DNA from: CAZIOH01 sp964540815
GTDB taxonomy: Bacteria > Myxococcota_A > Polyangia > Fen-1088
DNA: 16,525 bases
NCBI GenBank assembly: GCA_964540815.1
Contig: CAZIOH010000121.1
Span: 1 to 16,525, forward strand
Reading direction: 5' to 3'
The notes beneath the pieces are model-generated. The model worked only from the letters and a program-made list of their open reading frames with translations, was not told the origin of the DNA and made no database searches. Shown here piece by piece: positions 7,048 through 12,696 of the stretch; positions within the stretch are counted from its first letter, which is position 1; the number at the start of each line of letters is the position of its first letter. Position numbers and translations under genes: made by a program.

Positions 7048-8105
7048 GCATGTCGCCGTCGAGCCGCGCGGGGCGGGCAGCGTGGGCACGCCGGGCGGGC
7101 CCGGGAGGGTGGGGTGCGCTCGCCCTCGTCGGCCTGCTGGCCGCCGCTGCCGCTGCATGCGCGACCGGCCCCGACACCACCGGGGCCGGGCCGCGTGCGC
7201 CCGTCGCGTCCCTCGCTCCGAGCGACGCCGACCTCTTCGCCCTCGTCCCGGCTGGCCCACGCCTGGTCTTCGAGGTCGACCTCGCGGTGGTGCATGGCTC
7301 CCTCTGGACGGCTGGGCTCCTCGCGAGCGGCACCGCCACCGACGCCATCGGGCGCGCCAACCAGCGCGCTGCGCTCGGGTACGACGATGCGACCGACGTC
7401 GATCGCATGGTCTATGCGCTCACGGTCCTCGATGCCTCCAGGCCCACGCTGGTGATCGCGCAGGGCCGGTTTGCCCCGGCCCAGGTCGAGGAGGCGTTTC
7501 GGGCCAGGTGGGCGGGTGCGCGCGTCACCGTGCGACGCGGGATCTCGGTCCTCGTCGAGGGCGAGGACAGCCTGGCGTTCATCACTCCACGGACCTTCGT
7601 ATCCGGACCGCCAGCCGAGGTGCTGGCGGCGGTCGACCGGGCCTTTGGCGTGGGAGACGCCCTCGCGGCCGACCCGGGGCTCGGCCCGCTGTGGCGCGCG
7701 CTCTCGACCTCCGTGGATGTCTCATCCGGGGGACCCGCGCTGCGTGGCGTGGCGTCGCTCGATGCCGTGGTGCGGGCGCGGATGGCGACGGTGCTGGCCG
7801 TCCCCGTGGCGGTCACCCACGTCGGGCTGCGCGTCGATCTCGGTCAGGAGCTGGAGCTCGGGGTCCTGGCCCTGACCGCGGATCGCTCGGCCGCCGGAGC
7901 CCTCGCGCGCGCCTGGTCCGCCACGGCGCGCGCGCCGCAGGTGCGTCGCCTGGCGGGCACGCTCGGCCTCGGGGCGCTGCTCGGGGGGCTCAGCATTGGC
8001 GCCGACGGGGCCCGTGTGCACGTCACATCGCGCATCGATGAGAGCCAGCGCCCCGACATGACGCAAGCCCTGCGCGCGATCCTCGCGCAGCTGCGCGGCG
8101 GCTGA
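7044..8105 (+). CDS. Predicted lipoprotein of unknown function
   Basis: 353 aa from GTG 7044; ATG 7050 gives 351. The N-terminus is basic (two Arg clusters), then a hydrophobic core WGALALVGLLAAAAAAC with a lipobox-like AAAAC, so it is probably lipid-anchored. The mature part begins SDADLFALVPAGPRLVFEVD and shows alternating hydrophobic beta strands and Ala-rich helices. There are two similar-looking halves (LVPAGPRLVFEVDL and later VGLRVDLGQELELGVLAL), suggesting an internal repeat of an alpha/beta unit. No catalytic motif is visible and I do not recognise the family. The start overlaps the tyrA stop, so its synthesis is tied to tyrA, although a lipoprotein has no obvious link to tyrosine synthesis. 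It converges on the Cys-rich protein gene with only 23 bases between stops. Confidence 0.75.
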   Translation: MSMSPSSRAGRAAWARRAGPGGWGALALVGLLAAAAAACATGPDTTGAGPRAPVASLAPSDADLFALVPAGPRLVFEVDLAVVHGSLWTAGLLASGTATDAIGRANQRAALGYDDATDVDRMVYALTVLDASRPTLVIAQGRFAPAQVEEAFRARWAGARVTVRRGISVLVEGEDSLAFITPRTFVSGPPAEVLAAVDRAFGVGDALAADPGLGPLWRALSTSVDVSSGGPALRGVASLDAVVRARMATVLAVPVAVTHVGLRVDLGQELELGVLALTADRSAAGALARAWSATARAPQVRRLAGTLGLGALLGGLSIGADGARVHVTSRIDESQRPDMTQALRAILAQLRGG

Positions 8106-8115
8106 CCCGCACGAC

Positions 8116-8128
8116 CGGCAAGATGCCG
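8116..8128. terminator. Small hairpin between converging genes
   Basis: CGGCA (8116-8120), loop AGA, TGCCG (8124-8128) fills most of the 23-base gap between two converging stop codons. The stem is short and there is no T-run. Confidence 0.25.
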
Positions 8129-8590
8129 TCAGGGGAGCGTTGCCGCGCGACAGATCCGCGTCGGGGAACAGGTGTCGAGCCACAGATTCCCGATCGCGGG
8201 TTCTCCGCCGCAGGACGTGGACCGGATCGCGGCCAGGCAGTCATCGAGCGCCCCGGCCTCGATGCCCGGGCATGCTCCGGGCGATCCCCACTCGGTCTGG
8301 ACCAGGGCGGCCTCGCGGCCGAGGCAGCTCCCGAGGCTGGGATAGCTGCGCCCACCCGAGCCGATGTCGTCGCAGCGGGCCGCGTGGGCACACAGCTCGC
8401 TCGTCACCTGCTGCGCGGCCACGGGCTCGCCGAGCGGGCCCCCCGCGCACCCGGCCTGTACCCCGAGCTCGGCGAGGGCCATCAGGGTGACAGCGACAAT
8501 GACCGCGAAGCCCGGGGCGGCTCCGAGACGCACGCGCGCCAGGATGGGCGCCGGCGTCACCGGTTTCAGCAACCTCGGCGAGCTCGACAT
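8129..8590 (-). CDS. Cys-rich exported protein resembling DUF6184
   Basis: 153 aa. A hydrophobic segment (about residues 25-47, GFAVIVAVTLMALAELGVQA) ends at Gly-Cys48, giving a signal peptide and perhaps a lipid anchor, though Gln at -3 is atypical for a lipobox. The mature part has eight further cysteines (67, 73, 89, 107, 118, 127, 141, 147), enough for four disulfides. The pattern CxxxxxCDDIGSGGRSY...C...CPGIEAGALDDCL...C...C closely recalls DUF6184, a lipoprotein family I associate with myxobacterial genomes and natural-product loci. The match is from memory of the pattern. The start is uncertain: ATG 8590 has only a distant AGG, and an internal ATG at residue 37 would leave too short a signal. 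It is the last gene of the minus-strand run, 40 bases after the prepilin gene. Confidence 0.7.
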   Translation of the reverse strand: MSSSPRLLKPVTPAPILARVRLGAAPGFAVIVAVTLMALAELGVQAGCAGGPLGEPVAAQQVTSELCAHAARCDDIGSGGRSYPSLGSCLGREAALVQTEWGSPGACPGIEAGALDDCLAAIRSTSCGGEPAIGNLWLDTCSPTRICRAATLP

Positions 8591-8630
8591 GGGTGCGATT
8601 GTACCTCGCGGCGCGCCGGCTCCCGTGTGT

Positions 8631-9221
8631 TCAGTTCGCCCGGACGGACACGAACGCGGTCAGCGCGGTCACGTCGATGCGGTAGTCGAAATCCGGAGCG
8701 TTCGAGGGCAGCGAGAGGCTCTGGACCAGGAGGGTCGCGCCCGTGGGGACGGGCTGGCCGACGAGCTGGGCCGAGCCCTGGTTGGTGAAGTCCAGATCCG
8801 CGTGCGCCGTCGGCGTGACGGTGCCAAGGCTCGGAGCGGTCGCTCCCTGGGCCACCATCCCGGCGATGGCCACGCTGCCCGGCATCGGGACCGCGCGCAG
8901 CAAGGGATCGGTGAGGGCGGGTGGGACCGGGGCCGCCCCGGGGGTGCTGCCGCCGAGGAATGGACGGAGCTCGACGCGATCCGAGAACACGAAGGCCCGG
9001 ATCCCGAGCCGGGTGGTCACGGCCTCGACGCGACACTTCTGCAGCTCGCGCGCCAGATCGCTGGCGGCATCGCGGCTCTCGCGCCCAGTGTTGTCGCGGT
9101 TGAAGCTCGGCACCGCCAGCGCGCTCATGATGGCGATGATCGCGAGGACGATCATCAGCTCGACCAGGGTGAAGCCGGCCGAGCGGCGCGGCCCCGAGCC
9201 GGCCTTGTCGGGAGTCTTCAC
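8631..9221 (-). CDS. Type IV prepilin / pseudopilin-like protein (GspH/FimT type)
   Basis: 196 aa from GTG 9221. A short basic leader (GPRRSAG) is followed by the prepilin processing site G16|FTLVELMIVLAIIAIMSAL, with the invariant Glu at mature position 5 and a single hydrophobic helix. Prepilin peptidase would cut after Gly16 and methylate Phe. Downstream, RDAASDLARELQKCRVEAVTT is the amphipathic helix typical of GspH/FimT minor pseudopilins, and the C-terminal half is beta-rich. It would be a minor pilin or pseudopilin in a type IV pilus or type II secretion system, but no other pilus or secretion genes are near. GTG 9221 was chosen because GGAGG lies five bases upstream; GTG 9233 would add four residues. 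It follows the CsgG-like gene after 54-66 bases. Confidence 0.85.
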   Translation of the reverse strand: MKTPDKAGSGPRRSAGFTLVELMIVLAIIAIMSALAVPSFNRDNTGRESRDAASDLARELQKCRVEAVTTRLGIRAFVFSDRVELRPFLGGSTPGAAPVPPALTDPLLRAVPMPGSVAIAGMVAQGATAPSLGTVTPTAHADLDFTNQGSAQLVGQPVPTGATLLVQSLSLPSNAPDFDYRIDVTALTAFVSVRAN

Positions 9222-9226
9222 CACAT

Positions 9227-9231
9227 CCTCC
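9227..9231 (-). promoter_or_regulatory. Ribosome binding site selecting the prepilin start
   Basis: The minus strand reads GGAGG here, five bases before GTG 9221. It lies inside the coding sequence of the longer alternative (GTG 9233), which itself has no such site. Confidence 0.55.
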
Positions 9232-9287
9232 ACCTCGGCAGATCCCCCGCCGACTTGAGGTCCGTTCCGTTCAGGTCACGTTGGGGA

Positions 9288-10262
9288 CTAAAACGGGACG
9301 GTGAGCGCGATGGATAGGTTGGAGCCCGAGCCGGGGCTCGCGTGACGCGTGCCGGGGGCGGCGGTCTGGATGCGACCGAGGGTGACCGCGGCTCCCACCA
9401 CCGCGGTGGCCGCTCCCGCCCCGATCAGCCCGCCCCCGAAGGCGCTGCGGACTCGGTTGTCGTCGCACCCGCTCGGCTGGCCTGTCGGGTGACAGCTCGG
9501 CAAGGTGGCGAGGAGCGCGATGCCCACGCCGACGGTGAGCGCGCCGGCCATGGCCGCCGCCAGGGGCCCGGCGACGGACGGAGGCGGCGGCGCCACCGCG
9601 GGCGGCGGCGCCACCACGACCGGCGCCGGCTCGTCCATGTCCGGGCGGATGGCGTCCGCCAGCTTCAGCATGTAGTCCCGCGCCTCGGCCACCGTGCACA
9701 CGTCACAGCTGCGGGACTTGGTGGAGATCGGCAGCGCGGCCGGGGTCGCCCCTTCGGTCGAGAACAGGCGCGCGACCATCTTGTATCCGTTTCCCGCCAC
9801 GTCCACCTTGACCCGCAGCACGTACTTCACCGCCAGCAGCTCGCCCACGTTCTTGAGGCAGGGCGACGAGTCGCAGCTGGCCAGCTCCGGATGTCCCTCG
9901 AGCCTTCGTGCCACGTCCATGGGGTCGATCACCTGCAAGCCTGCCCGCACGAGGCCGAGCATGAAGCCGTCTTGCAGCTGCAGGGCCAGCGCCGGCGTGC
10001 GGTCGCCCTCGACGTGAAAGTCGGGCACGGCCACGCGAACCTTCGCCTCCGCCCCCCGCGGCCACGCCGCCGCCAGCAGCAGCAGCGCCGCCGCGGGCGC
10101 CGGCAACCAGCGGCGGCTCGGGCGGCCCGGGCTCCGCCGAGCTCCCGTGGCGTCGGCGCCGCGAGGGCTCGCACTCGCGCTCACGGTCACGGTCGACGCC
10201 GCACTCGACGTCATCCTTGCCGTCATCCTTGCCGTCATCCTTGCCGTCATCCTTGCCGTCAT
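9288..10262 (-). CDS. Secreted CsgG/LpoB-style protein with C-terminal hydrophobic segments
   Basis: 324 aa from ATG 10262, which overlaps the preceding stop as ATGA. The N-terminus is four copies of Met-Thr-Ala-Arg, then a Ser/Ala-rich stretch, a twin-Arg region and a signal core LPAPAAALLLLAAAWPRGAE ending at Ala73. The mature domain (about 74-210) starts KVRVAVPDF and contains LVRAGLQVIDPMDVARRLEG, SCDSSPCLKNVGELLAVKYV and a CDVC pair. This resembles the alpha/beta fold shared by CsgG, LpoB and TolB N-terminal domains. Cys130, 135, 186 and 189 could form disulfides. A Pro-rich linker (about 211-230) leads to two Gly/Ala-rich hydrophobic helices (about 230-252 and 274-293). Exact role unknown; an envelope assembly or sensing role is inferred from fold only. 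The frame continues upstream to 10400, but that part overlaps the protease gene. Confidence 0.7.
   Translation of the reverse strand: MTARMTARMTARMTARMTSSAASTVTVSASASPRGADATGARRSPGRPSRRWLPAPAAALLLLAAAWPRGAEAKVRVAVPDFHVEGDRTPALALQLQDGFMLGLVRAGLQVIDPMDVARRLEGHPELASCDSSPCLKNVGELLAVKYVLRVKVDVAGNGYKMVARLFSTEGATPAALPISTKSRSCDVCTVAEARDYMLKLADAIRPDMDEPAPVVVAPPPAVAPPPPSVAGPLAAAMAGALTVGVGIALLATLPSCHPTGQPSGCDDNRVRSAFGGGLIGAGAATAVVGAAVTLGRIQTAAPGTRHASPGSGSNLSIALTVPF
10209..10262 (-). repeat. 12-bp tandem repeat, 4.5 copies, at a coupled start codon
   Basis: The plus-strand unit CGTCATCCTTGC occurs perfectly at 10209-10220, 10221-10232, 10233-10244 and 10245-10256, followed by a half copy CGTCAT. Read on the minus strand it is ATGACGGCAAGG, encoding Met-Thr-Ala-Arg. 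Each unit offers an in-frame ATG preceded by GCAAGG. The last ATG overlaps the upstream stop codon. Confidence 0.95.
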
Positions 10263-11674
10263 GGGTTGCACCCCGAGGCCGCGCAGGTGGCCGGCAATTT
10301 TCTGGCCGTCAGACCAAAGCAAGCATGCTCCTCTCCGGGATTCTCGAGTCGTTGGCAGCGTGGGCTCACACGGCACGTCGAGGGCGCGTCGCTGGCGCAC
10401 GAGACTATCGCGCGACTTGGCGAGTTTTTATAGTCGAGCTCGAGCGTCGTGTCGGCGAACACGTTCGCTCCGATGAGCCCATCCACCTCGGGGCCGGCCG
10501 GGCGGACCTCGGCGCGCAGCGCCTGCAGGAACGGTGTCTCGTCGGGGATCACCGCCACCGGGATGTCGTGGTCCACCTCGAAGTAGGCGGCGGCGTTGAG
10601 GGCGGCGCCCGACGCGCGCGGATCGGTGTCGCACGGCTGGGCACAGGCGCCCTGATCGCGGTGCGCCTCCACCCAGTTGAGGCGACGTGCCCGACCGAGC
10701 TCGACGCAGGCCCCCGGGTTGCTGGCCGCGCTGGTCTCCGGATCGACGAGCGCCAGACGGCTGACCGCCCCCCACGACACGTTCGTCAGGGCTGCGGCCT
10801 GTCCCGGGATCGACAGATCTGGCCCGGGAGTGGGCGCGGCGGGGGCCACGGGCTGCGAGGCGGCGTAGCGCGCCCAGGCGGACTGCGCGAGCACCAGAGG
10901 ACCGATCCCACTCGCGACCGACAGCGCGAGGTTGACCCCGGTGGCGTTGCCGAGCTCGTCTCCCCGGGCGCAGCAGAGCTCCGGCAGGGGGGCGGCGGCG
11001 TCGAAGGCGCTCGCGCCCGCGCAGCCGCGCAGGAGCACCCGGGTGGGCGGAACCTGAACGGGGCCGGTGAGGCCGAGAAAATCCGGGCGGCTGATGGCCG
11101 AGAGCTCCGTGCCGCCGAGGAGGTCGAAGTGGAGGACCGCGAAGCCCGCCAGCGTGAGGTAGCCATCGGGGGTTCCGAGGCGCGGCCACAGCGTCAGCGC
11201 GGGGAGGCTGAAGTCGAGCTCCACCGAGTAGTTGGCGAGAAACGCCGCCCCGAGGATCACCGCGGGCCCACTCGAGGCGAGGGTCACCGGGAGCCCTTCG
11301 ATGTCCTGCAGCCGCGCCCGCAGAGGATACCCGCCACCGGCCGGCGCCGGCACGGCGTCGAGGAGCATAGGCGCCGGCACGGCGTCGAGAAGATCGAACG
11401 ACCGCAAGACCATCTGGGCGCGCTCATCGGCCCTCCGCTGGAAGAACGTGAGATCCGAGCCCGTGTCGATCGACACGGCGAGCGCGCCCGTGTCGTCGCT
11501 TCCCCGGGCGACGAGGCCGCCGGCGTCGGCCACGAGCAGGGCGATCGGGTATCCGTCCACCGTGCAGCAGGGCTCGGAACAGCCCCCGGCCACCGCGACC
11601 GCGAGCCCCCCGAAGACCAGCGCCTCGAGCACGCCGGTGCGGGCGCGGGGGGGCCCCCTCGGCGGGTCAATCAT
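10259..11674 (-). CDS. Lipoprotein resembling a two-lobed aspartic protease, one catalytic Asp missing
   Basis: 471 aa. Signal peptide (LEALVFGGLAVAVAGGC) with Cys32 as likely lipidation site. Lobe 1 has ALAVSIDTGSDLTFFQ (Asp70-Thr-Gly-Ser), the active-site loop of aspartic proteases, and later AVILGAAFLANYSVELDF (about 138-155), matching the conserved 'hydrophobic-LG-x-x-F-L-x-x-Y-x-V-x-x-D' element. Lobe 2 repeats the layout: LALSVASGIGPLVLAQ (about 249-264), where Asp-Thr-Gly has become Ala-Ser-Gly, and DGLIGANVFADTTLELDY (about 398-415). It also has many cysteines, including Cys-Cys pairs at 36-37 and 234-235. A canonical pepsin-like enzyme needs both Asp residues, so this may be a binding protein, or it may work as a dimer through lobe 1. 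The start overlaps the mlaC-like stop by eight bases and is preceded by GAGAAGG; the end overlaps the next gene. Confidence 0.75.
   Translation of the reverse strand: MIDPPRGPPRARTGVLEALVFGGLAVAVAGGCSEPCCTVDGYPIALLVADAGGLVARGSDDTGALAVSIDTGSDLTFFQRRADERAQMVLRSFDLLDAVPAPMLLDAVPAPAGGGYPLRARLQDIEGLPVTLASSGPAVILGAAFLANYSVELDFSLPALTLWPRLGTPDGYLTLAGFAVLHFDLLGGTELSAISRPDFLGLTGPVQVPPTRVLLRGCAGASAFDAAAPLPELCCARGDELGNATGVNLALSVASGIGPLVLAQSAWARYAASQPVAPAAPTPGPDLSIPGQAAALTNVSWGAVSRLALVDPETSAASNPGACVELGRARRLNWVEAHRDQGACAQPCDTDPRASGAALNAAAYFEVDHDIPVAVIPDETPFLQALRAEVRPAGPEVDGLIGANVFADTTLELDYKNSPSRAIVSCASDAPSTCRVSPRCQRLENPGEEHACFGLTARKLPATCAASGCNP
11343..11389 (-). repeat. 20-bp direct repeat at 27-bp spacing
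   Basis: GGCGCCGGCACGGCGTCGAG occurs at 11343-11362 and 11370-11389. The offset of 27 bases keeps the frame, so the protease-like protein carries LLDAVPAP twice (about residues 95-102 and 104-111) between its catalytic loop and the lobe's LG element. Confidence 0.9.
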
Positions 11675-12590
11675 CCTTCTCTTCGAGCTTCTTCTTCATC
11701 TTCTTGAGCAGGGTCTCGAACCCGTCCCTGTTGATGATCTTGTTGAACTCGGCGCGATAGTTCTCGAGCATGCTCTGCTCGTCGGTGACGACGTCGTAGA
11801 CCAGCCAGTGATCCTTGTGCACCAGCTTGTAGACCAGCGCGATCTCGACCTTCTTGTTGCGCGAGACCGTCGACAAGGTCGCGTCGACCGTGGCCTCGGT
11901 GCCCTCCGCGCCGCCCTTCTCCTCCTTCTCGTACTTCATGACGTAGCTCGGATCGCCCGTCACTTCCTTGAGGTAGCTGTTCTCGACCAGCTCGCGCAGC
12001 GTGGCGACGAACTCCTGGCGCTGGGGCGGGGTGAGCCCGTCCCAGTGCTTGGCCAGCGAGCGCCGCGCGAGCTCCCGGTAGTCCAGGAACCCACCCACCA
12101 GCTTCCGCACGTCGGCCTTCTGCGCCTCGGCCTCCGGGGACCAGGCGGGATACTTCTTCTTCAAGAGCTTGTTGAGGGCGTCGTTTGACTTCTTGAGCTC
12201 GGCCATCGGGCTCGAGGACGCGGGCGGGACCGAAGGCGGCAGATCCTTTTCCTCGGCGGGCGTCTTGCTGCCGGCCGAGGAGGCGCCGGGGACCTTTCCG
12301 CCCGGTCGCGACGAGGTCGGCTTGGCGCCGGTGCCCTTGGGCTTCGCGCCGGCGGTCGCCGCCTCGACCGCGCCTGGACCAGCGCCCGATGTTCCCTCGG
12401 CGCCCGCCGCGCGCACCGGCCCAGCGCTGCCGAGCAGCAGCACGAGCAAGCCGGCCAGTCCGGTGGGGCCCCCGGCGCGCGCGCTGCCGCGTCGGATGGC
12501 AGGTCGCATACCAGGTGCGTGCATACCAGGTGCGTGAGGTGGGATGATGGAGAGGGGGGTCATGACGTAGGCAAAGTTAGACGAGCGCAT
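11667..12590 (-). CDS. mlaC: MlaC-like phospholipid-transport substrate-binding protein
   Basis: 307 aa from the outermost ATG (12590). A hydrophobic signal core lies late (about residues 42-62, GLAGLLVLLLGSAGPVRAAG). A Pro/Ala/Gly/Lys-rich linker (about 65-125) is followed by the MlaC domain (about 128-300), with YRELARRSLAKHWDGLTPPQ, FVATLRELVENSYLKEV, HWLVYDVVTDEQSMLENYRA and the closing FNKIINRDGFETLLKKMKKK. MlaC carries phospholipid through the periplasm between the outer-membrane Mla complex and the inner-membrane MlaFEDB transporter. No mlaA, D, E or F is in this window, and the linker is longer than in classic MlaC. The start is uncertain: ATGs at 12563, 12524 and 12509 would also leave a complete signal peptide, and only 12590 has a weak GAG five bases upstream. 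First gene of the five-gene minus-strand run. Confidence 0.85.
   Translation of the reverse strand: MRSSNFAYVMTPLSIIPPHAPGMHAPGMRPAIRRGSARAGGPTGLAGLLVLLLGSAGPVRAAGAEGTSGAGPGAVEAATAGAKPKGTGAKPTSSRPGGKVPGASSAGSKTPAEEKDLPPSVPPASSSPMAELKKSNDALNKLLKKKYPAWSPEAEAQKADVRKLVGGFLDYRELARRSLAKHWDGLTPPQRQEFVATLRELVENSYLKEVTGDPSYVMKYEKEEKGGAEGTEATVDATLSTVSRNKKVEIALVYKLVHKDHWLVYDVVTDEQSMLENYRAEFNKIINRDGFETLLKKMKKKLEEKDD
12506..12535 (-). repeat. 15-bp tandem duplication at the mlaC-like start region
   Basis: GCATACCAGGTGCGT is repeated perfectly at 12506-12520 and 12521-12535. On the minus strand it encodes His-Ala-Pro-Gly-Met twice and so duplicates a potential start codon (12524 and 12509). Confidence 0.95.
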
Positions 12591-12602
12591 GCTTTCTCGT
12601 TT

Positions 12603-12631
12603 CTAATACCTGGGACGCGTCGCCGCGCCAA
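12603..12631 (-). promoter_or_regulatory. Candidate promoter for the mlaC-like operon
   Basis: On the minus strand TTGGCG (complement of 12626-12631) and TATTAG (complement of 12603-12608) are separated by exactly 17 bases; each matches four of six consensus positions. Transcription would begin around 12596, only a few bases before ATG 12590, which leaves the three downstream ATGs as possible real starts. Confidence 0.35.
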
Positions 12632-12642
12632 AAAATGCAACT

Positions 12643-12670
12643 TTGCCGGTCCCCACCCGCGTGGTACGGT
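12643..12670 (+). promoter_or_regulatory. Candidate promoter for prkA
   Basis: TTGCCG (12643-12648), 16-base spacer, then TACGGT (12665-12670) preceded by TGG as in extended -10 elements. Matches are modest. The leader to ATG 12697 would be about 20 bases. Confidence 0.25.
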
Positions 12671-12696
12671 GAACGTGGAGTGTAGCGAAGCAGTCT

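Noticed and set aside
10209..10262. CRISPR-like array
   Set aside because: Units are 12 bp, directly adjacent and without spacers; this is a coding tandem repeat.
10217..11707. 496-codon plus-strand frame opposite the protease-like gene
   Set aside because: It is antisense to a frame with signal peptide, DTGS motif and overlapping junctions with both neighbours; it has no start signal of its own.
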